Both the position numbers and the translations under genes were made by a program. From Gordonia malaquae NBRC 108250 (GTDB taxonomy: Bacteria > Actinomycetota > Actinomycetes > Mycobacteriales > Mycobacteriaceae): 64,000 nt of DNA. The notes under the pieces were generated by a model that saw only the letters and a program-made list of their open reading frames with translations, did no database searches and was not told where the DNA came from. Below, piece by piece: positions 17,166 to 25,986 of the stretch (position 1 is the stretch's first letter; each line of letters opens with the position of its first letter). The stretch spans positions 1-64,000 of the forward strand of contig NZ_BAOP01000021.1 in the NCBI RefSeq assembly GCF_000344135.1, given 5' to 3'.

Positions 17166-19004
17166 GTGCCTGCCCAACCTGGTACCACCATTGCCGGCTA
17201 CCGGATCGTCTCGCTGCTCGGCTCCGGCGGCATGGGAGACGTCTACGTCGTCGAGAACCCCCAGCTGCAACGCCGCGAGGCGATGAAGGTGATCTCCGTC
17301 GCCGGCGCGTCGAACCCCGAGTTCCAGGAGCGCTTCGCGAACGAGGCGAGGACCGCCGCCTCCCTGGACCACCCGAGCATCATCACGGTGCACAGCTACG
17401 GTGTCAGCACACCCGATTCGGCGGCGACCACGGGGCTGCCGTGGTTCACGATGAGCTACCTCGACGGCCCGGATCTCTCGGCGACACGATTGACACCTGC
17501 CGAGACCATTGACGCGATCACGCAGGTCGCGTCGGCACTCGACTACGCGCACGGACGCGACGTGGTGCACCGCGACGTCAAGCCCGCCAACATCGTCGTC
17601 ACCCGCGATGGTCAGGGCCGGTTGGCTCGCGCGGTGGTCCTCGACTTCGGAATCGCCAAGCTGTCCGATTCACCGCAGCTCACGGCGATGAACTCCGTCG
17701 TCGGCACCATGGCGTACACGGCCCCGGAGATCATCTCCGGCCAGCCTGCGACCGGAAGATCCGACCAGTACTCACTCGCGTGCTCAGTGTTCGACGTGCT
17801 GTCGGGCCATGCGCCCTTCCGGGCCGAGACGGCCACCGCGTTGATGATGGCCCACGTTCAACAGCCCCCGCCCCCGCTCGGCCAGTCGCGGCCCGATCTC
17901 GCGCCACTCGGACCCGTCATCGAGCGCGCCATGGCGAAGAACCCCGCCGCCCGTTACCCGGACTGTGCGACGTTCGCCGCCGAACTCCGACGCGCCCTCG
18001 CGGAGACGGTGTCGGGCACAGTCGCCGGGGTTCACGCAGCACCGGGGCACGCTGCTCCCTCACAACCCACGACCCCGTCACCGCAGTCCTTCCACCCGGC
18101 CCCGAATCACCCCAGTGGCTCTGCTGCGGTGCCGCACCCGCAGTACCTGTCGAACCCGCAGGCGTCCAACCCCTCACAGCCGGGCCTGCCGTTCGGACCG
18201 CAGTTCACACAACCGAGGCCGGAGAGCAGGCGAGGGCTGTGGATCGGCCTCGCCGCCGCCGTCGTCGCGATACTGGCGGTCGCCGGGACATCTCCGCTCT
18301 GGTGGCCGTCGTCCGACGCTGGGCCGGCCGCCCCCACGGACAATCAGCAGATCTCCGCAGGGTTCGGCACCGTGTGCGCCATCAAAGATGGCGAGCTGTA
18401 CTGCTGGGGCGACAACAGCACAGGGCAACTCGGCGACGGCACGACAACCAGTAGGTCGACGCCGACCAAAATCGCCCAGCTCAGCAATGTCACAGGAGTG
18501 ACCGTCGGGGGTTTCGTCGGCGACAACAGCGCATATGTCACCACGACGTGTGCGATCGCCGACCGCGAGCTCCACTGCTGGGGCGCCAACGGAAACGGAC
18601 AGATCGGCAACGGATCGGCCGACACATCACCCCACACCACCCCGACCAAGATCGCGAACCTCACGGACGTCACGTCGGTCGCCAACGGTTTCGGCGCCAC
18701 GTGCGCGGTATCCGGCGGAGAAGTCTACTGCTGGGGTTATGGCGCCAACGGCCAGATCGGGAACGGCTCGACTGACAAACAGGTTCTCGCCCCGACAAAG
18801 GTGCCGGGGTTGAGCGAGGTGCGCGCGGTCCGAATGAACGGCGGGACTGCGTGCGCTGTCACCATGAATGAAGAACTGCACTGTTGGGGGCTCGAACAGC
18901 ACCGGCCAACTCGGGGACGGCACCACTGCACAGCGATCGACACCTGTGAAAGTCTCCGGCCTGCAGAACGTGACATCGGTCGCACTTGGATTCAGTACCA
19001 CTGA
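17166..19004 (+). CDS. transmembrane Ser/Thr protein kinase with RCC1-type outer domain (frameshifted copy)
   Basis: PknB-type kinase. Residues ~12-275 are the cytoplasmic catalytic domain: glycine loop GSGGMGDVY (19-27), Lys41, HRDVKPAN (135-142), DFG 160-162. A Pro/Gln/Ser-rich linker (~285-350) leads to one membrane helix (~358-378, GLWIGLAAAVVAILAVAG). The outside part has RCC1-like repeats, each with a cysteine and then CWG plus GQ(L/I)GDG or a close form. GTG start with SD GAGGGGG about 9 bases upstream. The frame breaks at a G5 run (18886-18890) inside the fourth CWG; after that the product reads about 40 unrelated residues and stops. The remaining repeats continue in the +1 frame (next entry). 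Tandem paralogue of the intact kinase downstream. Confidence 0.88.
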   Translation: MPAQPGTTIAGYRIVSLLGSGGMGDVYVVENPQLQRREAMKVISVAGASNPEFQERFANEARTAASLDHPSIITVHSYGVSTPDSAATTGLPWFTMSYLDGPDLSATRLTPAETIDAITQVASALDYAHGRDVVHRDVKPANIVVTRDGQGRLARAVVLDFGIAKLSDSPQLTAMNSVVGTMAYTAPEIISGQPATGRSDQYSLACSVFDVLSGHAPFRAETATALMMAHVQQPPPPLGQSRPDLAPLGPVIERAMAKNPAARYPDCATFAAELRRALAETVSGTVAGVHAAPGHAAPSQPTTPSPQSFHPAPNHPSGSAAVPHPQYLSNPQASNPSQPGLPFGPQFTQPRPESRRGLWIGLAAAVVAILAVAGTSPLWWPSSDAGPAAPTDNQQISAGFGTVCAIKDGELYCWGDNSTGQLGDGTTTSRSTPTKIAQLSNVTGVTVGGFVGDNSAYVTTTCAIADRELHCWGANGNGQIGNGSADTSPHTTPTKIANLTDVTSVANGFGATCAVSGGEVYCWGYGANGQIGNGSTDKQVLAPTKVPGLSEVRAVRMNGGTACAVTMNEELHCWGLEQHRPTRGRHHCTAIDTCESLRPAERDIGRTWIQYH

Positions 19005-19407
19005 CAAACGCGTCGTTGTCGACACCTGCGCGATCGCCGATGAAAAGCTCTACTGCTGGGGCAACGGCATACAAACGTCGCAGCAGTCGACGCCTGCGCT
19101 GGTCTCCAGCGTCGACGACGCCCGGTCAGTCAGCACCGACGTCGGCACAGTGTGTGTGACGGACAATGCCAATGCGATGTTCTGCTGGGGCAATAACCGT
19201 TTCGGCCAGGTCGGAAACGGAACGACGGAAACCGTGAAGACGCCGACCAAGATCCCCGGTCAGGAAGTGACGTCTGTGGCAGTCGGGTCGAGCACAACGT
19301 GTTCTCTCGGCGAAGCCGGCGCCTACTGCTGGGGCACCAACAATGCGAAGCAGCTCGGCGAGTCCGCTGGCGAGCGGGCCACGAATCCAGTCAAGATCAC
19401 GTTCTGA
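18891..19407 (+). pseudogene. displaced C-terminal RCC1 repeats of the upstream kinase
   Basis: In a different frame from the kinase ORF this stretch encodes the continuation of its propeller: SNSTGQLGDGTTAQRSTP, then three more YCWG/FCWG/YCWG repeats, ending at the TGA at 19405-19407. Removing one G from the G5 run at 18886-18890 fuses both parts into one 746-codon gene with seven CWG repeats, the same number as the intact paralogue. An internal ATG at 18868 exists but has no good ribosome site, so separate translation is unlikely. Either a real slip mutation or a sequencing error. Confidence 0.8.
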
Positions 19408-19527
19408 CCCGCATGCCCGGTCCGCAAGGGCGGCGTCCGGCTCGGCATCCCTCAGTCGAACGACCCGCACCACGTCCACGGTCTAGGCTGTACAAAATTC
19501 ACGTCCGCCCCTCGAAAGGATCTCGAC

Positions 19528-21876
19528 GTGCCAGCGCAACCGGGTAGCAAGATCGCCGGATACACAGTCGTCTCACTGCTCGGTTCGGGCGGCATGGGCG
19601 AGGTGTACCTCGTCGAGAACGACCAACTGCAGCGTCGAGAGGCGATGAAGGTCATCTCGGTGGCCGGCGCGTCGAATCCCGACTTCCAGCAGCGGTTCAC
19701 CAACGAGGCCCGTACGGCGGCGTCGTTGGACCATCCGAGCATCATCACGATCCACAACCACGGCATCACCGACGAGTCGCCCTGGTATACGATGTCGTAC
19801 CTCGAAGGCCCCGACCTGGCGTCCACTCGATTGACGCCCGCCGAGGTCGGAAACGTGCTGCGCCAGGTCGGCGACGCTCTCGACTACGCCCACCAGCATC
19901 ATGTGGTGCACCGCGACATCAAACCCGCGAACATCGTCGTGACCCGTGACAAGGACGGTGCGATTCGCCGCGCCGTCGTCCTCGACTTCGGAATCGCGAA
20001 GCTGGCGAACTCTCCCCAGCTCACCGCGATGAACTCGATCGTCGGCACGATGACGTACACCGCACCCGAGGTGATCGGGGGCCAGACCGCCGGGCCCGCG
20101 GCCGACCAGTACTCGCTGGCGTGCGCGACGTACCAGATGCTCGCGGGCAACCCGCCGTTCGCCGCCGACAACGCGACCGCATTGATGATGGCGCACGTCC
20201 AGCAGCCTGCGCCGCACTTGGGAGCCCTCCGGCCAGACCTGGCCGCGGTCGGAGCGGTCCTGCAACGCGGAATGGCGAAGAACCCGGCCGAGCGGTTTCC
20301 TGACTGCAGCACGTTCGCAGCGGAGTTCAATCGGGCGTTGAGCACGACGAGTTCCGGCACACAGACCACGGTCGCGCCCACCCCGCAGGGCGGATTCGGC
20401 GCACCGTCCGGTTCGGCCGCGTTCAGCCCGATTCCGCAGTCTTCCGGCGGTTCGCACCCCTCGGGCCCCCAGGCGCCACCGTTCCCATCAGGACCCCAGT
20501 ATCCGTCCGGGCCGCAGTATCAGTCCGGACCGCAGTATCAGTCGGGGCCGCAGTTCCAGGGTGCTCCCCCGCACGTGTCGGGCCCGCAGTTCCAGCCGGG
20601 TGCCCAGTTCCAGCCGCAGTCAGGTCAGTTCGGGCAACAACCGTACGGCGCATTCGGCGCAGCGCCGAAGAAGTCGAAGAAGGGCCTGTTCATCGGCCTG
20701 GCAGTGGTCGCCGTGCTGATCGTCGCGGTCGCGGGAACCTCGCCTCTGTGGTGGCCGTCGTCCGACGCACCGGCACGCGAGGCGTTGATCGCACCACTGC
20801 TCGCCAGCGCGAGCGGAACGACATGTGTCGTCGACGAGAAGAAGGAACTGTACTGTTGGGGCGACAATGAGCAGGGGCAGCTCGGCGACGGCTCGGAGAG
20901 CCGTCGTTCGACGCCGGCGAAGGTGGCCGGACTGACTGATGTCACCGCTGTCTCGGTCGGCGGTTACTCGCTCGACGGCGACTTCCGCGGCACGGCCTGC
21001 GCGGTCTCCGCGGGCGCAGGCTACTGCTGGGGCGCCGGACTGCTCGATCAGATCGGCGACGGCGGAAGCACCGACCGGTCGACTCCCACCAAGGTGCCCG
21101 GACTCGGAGTGGTCACCGGCATCGCCACATCCGACGGAAACACGTGCGCGATCTCCGACGGCGACGTGTTCTGCTGGGGATTCAACATCGACGGCCGACT
21201 CGGCACCGGCCCCGGCACCGCGGGTGTCAAAGCTCCGACGAAGGTCAGCGGCGTCTCCGGCGCCACCGCCATCGCGACCAATCTCAGCACCACGTGTGCG
21301 GTGGCGAGCGGTTCACTGTTCTGCTGGGGCGACAACGACCACGGGCAGATCGGCGACGGCACGACGACAACTCGTCAGTCCCCGACCAAGGTGACCGCGC
21401 TGTCGGACGTCACCGCGGTCTCGGTCGGCACAGGAACCGATGACGGAACTCCGTTCGCGAACACGTGCGCGGTGGCGGGCGGCGACGTCTACTGCTGGGG
21501 CGACAATTCCTACGGCCAGCTGGGCGACGGCGGGACCACTGATTCGACCAGCCCGAAGAAGGTCGCGGACATCTCGGGCGCGTCCAACGTGACGACCGAC
21601 GTTGCGAGCACATGCGCCGTGATCGACGGCGCCGCCAAGTGCTGGGGCAACAACAGTCGTGGCCAGCTCGGCACGGGAGGCACGTCCAACGTGTCCGCAC
21701 CTACTGAGGTGACGGGGCTCGGCGATGTGCGCCAGGTGGTCACCAGCTGGAGCATGACATGTGCGATCAGCGACGACAAGCGCTATTGCTGGGGACTCAA
21801 CCGTGACAATCAGCTCGGTCGCCCGGACGTCTCCACGAGCGAGCAGACCACGCCGTTGGAGATCACGCTCGGCTGA
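19528..21876 (+). CDS. transmembrane Ser/Thr protein kinase with seven-repeat RCC1 outer domain
   Basis: 782-aa intact paralogue of the preceding kinase. Kinase domain ~12-275 with GSGGMGEVY, invariant Lys in EAMKVI, HRDIKPAN and DFG. A low-complexity Gly/Pro/Gln/Ser linker (~285-380) includes four 6-residue GPQYxS units. Single membrane helix ~387-409 (GLFIGLAVVAVLIVAVAG). The outer region has seven repeats with Y/F/K-CWG plus GQLGDG or close variants, i.e. one predicted RCC1/BLIP-II-type seven-bladed propeller; each blade carries a regularly placed Cys before CWG, so disulfides are plausible outside the cell. GTG start with AAAGGA 6 bases upstream. The propeller is the likely signal sensor; ligand unknown. 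A strong hairpin follows the stop. Confidence 0.93.
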   Translation: MPAQPGSKIAGYTVVSLLGSGGMGEVYLVENDQLQRREAMKVISVAGASNPDFQQRFTNEARTAASLDHPSIITIHNHGITDESPWYTMSYLEGPDLASTRLTPAEVGNVLRQVGDALDYAHQHHVVHRDIKPANIVVTRDKDGAIRRAVVLDFGIAKLANSPQLTAMNSIVGTMTYTAPEVIGGQTAGPAADQYSLACATYQMLAGNPPFAADNATALMMAHVQQPAPHLGALRPDLAAVGAVLQRGMAKNPAERFPDCSTFAAEFNRALSTTSSGTQTTVAPTPQGGFGAPSGSAAFSPIPQSSGGSHPSGPQAPPFPSGPQYPSGPQYQSGPQYQSGPQFQGAPPHVSGPQFQPGAQFQPQSGQFGQQPYGAFGAAPKKSKKGLFIGLAVVAVLIVAVAGTSPLWWPSSDAPAREALIAPLLASASGTTCVVDEKKELYCWGDNEQGQLGDGSESRRSTPAKVAGLTDVTAVSVGGYSLDGDFRGTACAVSAGAGYCWGAGLLDQIGDGGSTDRSTPTKVPGLGVVTGIATSDGNTCAISDGDVFCWGFNIDGRLGTGPGTAGVKAPTKVSGVSGATAIATNLSTTCAVASGSLFCWGDNDHGQIGDGTTTTRQSPTKVTALSDVTAVSVGTGTDDGTPFANTCAVAGGDVYCWGDNSYGQLGDGGTTDSTSPKKVADISGASNVTTDVASTCAVIDGAAKCWGNNSRGQLGTGGTSNVSAPTEVTGLGDVRQVVTSWSMTCAISDDKRYCWGLNRDNQLGRPDVSTSEQTTPLEITLG
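20491..20562 (+). repeat. four tandem 18-bp units in the kinase linker
   Basis: Four adjacent 18-base units (20491, 20509, 20527, 20545) encode GPQYPS, GPQYQS, GPQYQS, GPQFQG. They lie in the proline/glutamine-rich cytoplasmic linker and keep the frame, so unit number could change without breaking the gene. Confidence 0.75.
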
Positions 21877-21888
21877 GCGCAGCAACAC

Positions 21889-21928
21889 GAGAAGACCCCC
21901 TGCACGCCGTTGTGCAGGGGGTCTTCTC
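21889..21928. terminator. two-way terminator hairpin between kinase and siderophore-binding gene
   Basis: A perfect 17-bp inverted repeat: left arm 21889-21905 beginning GAGAAGACC, right arm 21912-21928 ending GGTCTTCTC, with a 6-base loop GCCGTT. It stands 12 bp after the kinase stop and 16 bp after the end of the convergent binding-protein gene, fitting both transcripts. Confidence 0.85.
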
Positions 21929-21944
21929 AGCGCTGTGTCGGTTC

Positions 21945-22928
21945 TTACTTGACCGCGGCGAAAGCCGGGTTCAGCTTGTCGAGCAGCGCCGGGATCGAGA
22001 GCGCCGACGGCGTGTTGAGGCCGAAGATGTCGACATACGACGTCCAGGCGACCGCGCCGTTGCGCACCGAGGTGAGCGACTTGTACGACGGAAGGTTCTG
22101 CAGGGTGTTCTTCAGTTCGTCCGACACCGCGGCGATGACCAGCAGGTCGGAGTCCAGGATCTGGACGTTCTCCGGGCTGACCTGGAAACGCGGCGTGCCC
22201 TCTGCCTTGGCGCGATCAAGCTGCGCTTGAGGGAAGGACAGACCGAGTTCGGTGAACAGTGCCGCTGCACCGTCGTTGTTGTCGGCGAGCAGAGTGATCA
22301 TCGTCGGAGACTGGAACGCCGCGAACGAGTAGGTCTTGCCGGCGAGCTTCGGGTTCTCCTTCTTGATCGACGCGATCTTGTCGTCGATCGACGTCTTGAC
22401 CTCGGCTGCTTCGTCGGTCTTTCCGAGCGCCGTGCCTGCGGCGGCCAGCAGGTCCTGCCAGGAGTCGACCTGCTGCTTGCCGACGGCTGCGATCACTGGC
22501 ACGCCGGTGTCCTGCAGCTTCTTGAGGGTCGGCGCATCGGTGATGCTTCCCTGGGTGAAGATGACGTCGGGATCGAGGTCTGCGATCTGGGTGACGATGT
22601 CCTTCTTCACGTCGATCTCCCGGCCGTCGCCGACCTTGCCCGCAAGCCACGGCGCGACGGTTCCGGTGGTCGCCTTCACCGCGTCGTAGTAGGCGACGGG
22701 CTGCTGGCCGAGCGCGACGACGGTCTCGGTCCACTGTGAGCCGATGGTGACGATCTTCTCCGGTGTGCCGTTGATCGTGACCGGACCGTTGGCGGTCTGG
22801 ACCTGGACCGAGCCGGATGCGCCGTCGGAGGCGGTGTCGTCCGTCGACCCGCAGGCGCTGACGGCGACGACTGCGGTCGCCGCGGCGAAGGCGGCGAGGA
22901 CGCGCCGTGTGGTGATGCTGACCTTCAT
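21945..22928 (-). CDS. iron-siderophore ABC transporter, substrate-binding lipoprotein
   Basis: 327 aa from ATG 22928 (MKVSITTRRVLAAF), which has GGAG 11 bases upstream; a start at 22964 would put 12 non-signal residues before the signal peptide. The lipobox VSAC places the lipidated cysteine near residue 26. The FepB/FhuD-type helical-backbone fold is indicated by PEKIVTIGSQWTETVVALG, LDPDVIFTQGS and IAAVSDELKNTLQNLPSYKSL. It should capture an Fe(III)-siderophore outside the membrane for the permease/ATPase genes upstream. It has its own IdeR-type box, so it may be transcribed both with and apart from the other three genes. Confidence 0.92.
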   Translation of the reverse strand: MKVSITTRRVLAAFAAATAVVAVSACGSTDDTASDGASGSVQVQTANGPVTINGTPEKIVTIGSQWTETVVALGQQPVAYYDAVKATTGTVAPWLAGKVGDGREIDVKKDIVTQIADLDPDVIFTQGSITDAPTLKKLQDTGVPVIAAVGKQQVDSWQDLLAAAGTALGKTDEAAEVKTSIDDKIASIKKENPKLAGKTYSFAAFQSPTMITLLADNNDGAAALFTELGLSFPQAQLDRAKAEGTPRFQVSPENVQILDSDLLVIAAVSDELKNTLQNLPSYKSLTSVRNGAVAWTSYVDIFGLNTPSALSIPALLDKLNPAFAAVK

Positions 22929-22972
22929 GTGGTTCCAGACTCCTTGCTCATGCACTCCATCCAACCGACGAA

Positions 22973-22991
22973 GTAAGTGAGCCTAACCTTA
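22973..22991 (-). promoter_or_regulatory. IdeR/DtxR iron box before the binding-protein gene
   Basis: Read on the minus strand the 19 bases TAAGGTTAGGCTCACTTAC match the IdeR/DtxR consensus TTAGGTTAGSCTAACCTAA at 15 positions. It sits between the ATPase stop and the binding-protein start, so iron-bound IdeR would be expected to repress the gene. Confidence 0.7.
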
Positions 22992-22993
22992 TA

Positions 22994-23830
22994 TCAGACT
23001 GACGGCTTGCTGAGAAGGGTGCCCTTACGTCGACGCGCGGACGCGACGGTGGGGACCACGAGCGGTCCACCGGTCTCCGGATCGGTCAACACCTGCGCGG
23101 ACAGGCCGAAGGCGTCACGCAGCACCTCGACGGTCAGCACCTCGGCCGGGGTTCCTCGCGTCAGTACGACGCCGTCGCGCATCACGATGAGGTGATCGCT
23201 CGACCGCGCCGCCAGATTGAGATCGTGCAACACCATGACCACGGTCTTTCCGTGATCGTCACGAAGTTCGTCGACGAGGTCGAGGACGTCGACCGCGTGC
23301 GCCAGGTCGAGGTAGGTCGTCGGCTCGTCCAGCAACACGAGGTCGGTGTCCTGCGCGAGCGTCATCGCGATCCATGCTCGTTGTCGCTGACCACCGGACA
23401 GATCCTCGACCGGACGATCCGCGAGGTCGAGAATCGAGGTGAGGCGCATGGCGCGCGACACCGCTTCCTCGTCGTCGGAGCTCCACTGGCGGTACCACGA
23501 TTGGTACGGGGACCGCCCGCGGGAGACGAGGTCGAGAACGGAGAGGCCAGACGGCGCGATCGGATTCTGCGGCAGCATGGCGAGCCGTCGGGCGATGTCT
23601 CGCGGCCGCAGCGAGGCCAGGTCGACACCATCGAGGCGGACGTGTCCTGCGGCGGGAGTCAGCAGCTTCGACAGGGTCCGGAGCAGTGTCGACTTGCCGC
23701 ATCCGTTGGGGCCGATGATCGTGGTGACCTCGCCCGCGGCGATGTCCACGTCGAGGTCCGCGACGACGATGTCGCCGTTGTAGCCGACCGACAGTCCATG
23801 TGCCGACAGGATCGGGTTGGTGGTGGTCAC
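22994..23830 (-). CDS. iron-siderophore ABC transporter, ATP-binding protein
   Basis: 278-aa FepC/FecE-type ATPase. Walker A GPNGCGKST (40-48), Q-loop MLPQNP, ABC signature LSGGQRQRAWIAM, Walker B LVLLDEPTTYLDL and the H-loop VVMVLHDLNLA are all intact. It powers the two permeases FepG- and FepD-like encoded just upstream. The GTG start overlaps the permease stop as GTGA. C-terminus has the extended tail typical of siderophore-uptake ATPases. Confidence 0.95.
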   Translation of the reverse strand: MTTTNPILSAHGLSVGYNGDIVVADLDVDIAAGEVTTIIGPNGCGKSTLLRTLSKLLTPAAGHVRLDGVDLASLRPRDIARRLAMLPQNPIAPSGLSVLDLVSRGRSPYQSWYRQWSSDDEEAVSRAMRLTSILDLADRPVEDLSGGQRQRAWIAMTLAQDTDLVLLDEPTTYLDLAHAVDVLDLVDELRDDHGKTVVMVLHDLNLAARSSDHLIVMRDGVVLTRGTPAEVLTVEVLRDAFGLSAQVLTDPETGGPLVVPTVASARRRKGTLLSKPSV

Positions 23831-24897
23831 AGACGTCCCTTCATCTTGGCGATCACGAGTGATGCGACGAGCACGGGCCCGCCCACTCCGGCGGTCACGA
23901 CCCCGACGGGAATGCTGCTGGGCAGCACCGTTCGGCAGAGGAGTTCACTGAGCAGAACGAGCAGTGCGCCGCAGAGACCACTGGTCAACGGCCCTGGCAC
24001 CGTCCCGCCCGCCACGCGCAGCGCGATCTGAGGCGCGAGGAGCGCGACAAACGCTATCGGCCCCACACCCGACACCGCGACTCCGGCGACCACAACGCCG
24101 ATCGCCATCGTGACGCCTGTTGTGAGGGCGGGTCGGGTACCGAACGACCGGGCGAGGTCCTCACCCATGCTGATGGCCGCCAGGCGTGCGCGCAGCAGCA
24201 GCGAGGCGACGATGCCGATCGGCACCACGACCAGCACCGGCGTCAGGGTGTCCCAGGACGCCCCCGACAGGGATCCGACGATCCACCGTTGCGCCTCTTC
24301 AACCTCCCAGACTTGTGCGCGCGTCAGCAGGTAGCTGGTGAGCGCAGTGAAGAACCAGGTGGCGGCCACGCCGACGAGCACCAGGCGTGTCGTCTCCAAC
24401 CCGTTCTTCCACGCGAGCGCGTACATGGCCAGCGCGGTCCCCGCCGCACCGACGAGGGCGGCGCCGGGAACACCGATGCCGTCGAACCAGGCGCCCCACG
24501 ACCCTGCGAAGGCGATGGCCAACACCACCATCGTCGACGCCCCTGCTGTGATGCCGAGCATGTCTGGCGTGGCCAGCGGATTGCGTGCCACGGTCTGCAT
24601 GTTCGCACCGGCCACGGCGAGCCCGGCGCCGGCGAACGCGCCGAGCAGGACGATCGGGAGCTGTCCGTCGACGATCGCCTGACGAGGAAGACGTCCGCCA
24701 CCGCCGAACAGCGCCTTCGTGACCACGTCCGGGGGCAGCGTCTCGATGTACAGCAGTCCGAATCCGAGTGCGGCCACCGATGCTGCGAGCACCAGCCCGA
24801 CGACCACAGCACGCGGTCGCACGATGACGCTCACCAGTCCGGCGCGGATCACGTTGCGCCTCAGGGGCCGGTGGCCCACGTCGAGGGTTGCGGTCAC
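23827..24897 (-). CDS. iron-siderophore ABC transporter permease (FepG-like)
   Basis: 356-aa multi-helix membrane protein of the FecCD family, about ten hydrophobic segments. Family landmarks include ANMQTVARNPLATPDMLGITAG, GVAATWFFTALTSYLL, WIVGSLSGASWDTL and the EAA-like GPIAFVALLAPQIALRVAGG. GTG at 24897 overlaps the stop of the first permease gene (GTGA) and gives the expected N-terminus. Forms the channel with the FepD-like partner. Confidence 0.93.
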   Translation of the reverse strand: MTATLDVGHRPLRRNVIRAGLVSVIVRPRAVVVGLVLAASVAALGFGLLYIETLPPDVVTKALFGGGGRLPRQAIVDGQLPIVLLGAFAGAGLAVAGANMQTVARNPLATPDMLGITAGASTMVVLAIAFAGSWGAWFDGIGVPGAALVGAAGTALAMYALAWKNGLETTRLVLVGVAATWFFTALTSYLLTRAQVWEVEEAQRWIVGSLSGASWDTLTPVLVVVPIGIVASLLLRARLAAISMGEDLARSFGTRPALTTGVTMAIGVVVAGVAVSGVGPIAFVALLAPQIALRVAGGTVPGPLTSGLCGALLVLLSELLCRTVLPSSIPVGVVTAGVGGPVLVASLVIAKMKGRL

Positions 24898-25952
24898 AGG
24901 GTCACCAGCTTCTTCCGACGAATGATCGCGATGAACACGGGCGCTCCCACCGCCGCGAGCACAACCGCCACGGAGATCTCCCCCGGGCTGCCCAGGACGC
25001 GGCCGATCACATCGCAGTAGAGGAGGAGACACGCACCGAGCACCGCCGAGAACGGCACCATCAGGCGGTAATCGGGTCCGGTGAACACGCGCGCGACATG
25101 TGGGACCACCAGTCCGAGAAAGGCGATCGGCCCACAGGCTGCGGTCGCAGCGCCTGCGAGGACCGCGACCGCGGCGACGCCGGAGAATCGGATCCATCCG
25201 ACGCGCGACCCGAGGGATTTCGCAACCGAATCGCCGAGCGCGAGGATGTTGAGGAAGTAACCGCCTGCGAAGGCGACGACCAGGCCGACGACGATGAACG
25301 GTGCGGCCGCGCCGACGACGTCCCAGTCCCGTCCGCCGGTGGCGCCGACGTTCCAGTACCTCCACGCGTCGAGCGAGCGCACATCGGACAGCACGATCGC
25401 TGAGGTCACCGCCACGAGGAACGCCGACATGCCCGCACCGGACAGAATGAGTGTGAGCGGCGAACCGGCTCCCCCGCCGACTGCGAACGCGAACACCGCG
25501 GCCGCAGCGATCAGGGCGCCCGCCATGCCGAACCACATGTAGGCCCACGGGGATGCGACGCCGAAGGCGAAGACGCCGACGACAACGCCAAGGCTCGCTC
25601 CCCCGTTGACGCCGAGCATCCCCGGATCGGCGAGCGGGTTTCTGGTGTGGCCCTGAACGAGAGCGCCTGCCGCACCCAGTGCCAGCCCGACGAGGAGCCC
25701 GAGAACGGTACGGGGGATGCGCTGGGAGAACACGATGTCGTTGGCTCGAGTCAACCCGGTCGACGACGCGAGTTGATCGGCCGACGCCCACAGGGAGGTC
25801 CACGCGTCACCGACAGACAGGTGCTCACCCGAACCGAAGAGCACCGAGACCACGAGGCCGCCGGTGAGCGCGATCAGGCCGAGCACAAATCCGATCGCGG
25901 TGCGCGACGCGGTCCGCTGCAGCGGTTCGGCGACGGCCTTGGTCACGGTCAT
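24894..25952 (-). CDS. iron-siderophore ABC transporter permease (FepD-like)
   Basis: 352-aa FecCD-family permease, first gene of the importer operon. Landmarks: RIPRTVLGLLVGLALGAAG, ALVQGHTRNPLADPGMLGVNGG, YWNVGATGGRDWDVV and CGPIAFLGLVVPHVARVFTG. The N-terminal segment (20-40) and later stretches give about ten membrane helices. ATG 25952 is 4 bases from an IdeR box, suggesting a very short leader and iron repression of the whole FepD-FepG-FepC unit. Confidence 0.94.
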   Translation of the reverse strand: MTVTKAVAEPLQRTASRTAIGFVLGLIALTGGLVVSVLFGSGEHLSVGDAWTSLWASADQLASSTGLTRANDIVFSQRIPRTVLGLLVGLALGAAGALVQGHTRNPLADPGMLGVNGGASLGVVVGVFAFGVASPWAYMWFGMAGALIAAAAVFAFAVGGGAGSPLTLILSGAGMSAFLVAVTSAIVLSDVRSLDAWRYWNVGATGGRDWDVVGAAAPFIVVGLVVAFAGGYFLNILALGDSVAKSLGSRVGWIRFSGVAAVAVLAGAATAACGPIAFLGLVVPHVARVFTGPDYRLMVPFSAVLGACLLLYCDVIGRVLGSPGEISVAVVLAAVGAPVFIAIIRRKKLVTL

Positions 25953-25956
25953 CGCA

Positions 25957-25975
25957 TTAGGTTAGCCGAACCTAT
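25957..25975 (-). promoter_or_regulatory. IdeR/DtxR iron box before the importer operon
   Basis: On the plus strand the 19 bases TTAGGTTAGCCGAACCTAT match the IdeR consensus at 17 of 19 positions and are nearly palindromic. The box ends 4 bp before the first permease start and would block its promoter when iron is plentiful. Confidence 0.85.
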
Positions 25976-25986
25976 TTCATAGTGTT

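Noticed and set aside
20477..20620. CRISPR-like or phage repeat in the kinase gene
   Set aside because: The repeated units are in-frame coding repeats (GPQYxS) without spacers.
24898..25803. Extended 658-residue reading of the second permease
   Set aside because: The added part is basic, unstructured sequence antisense-like to the first permease gene; GTG 24897 gives the family-length protein.
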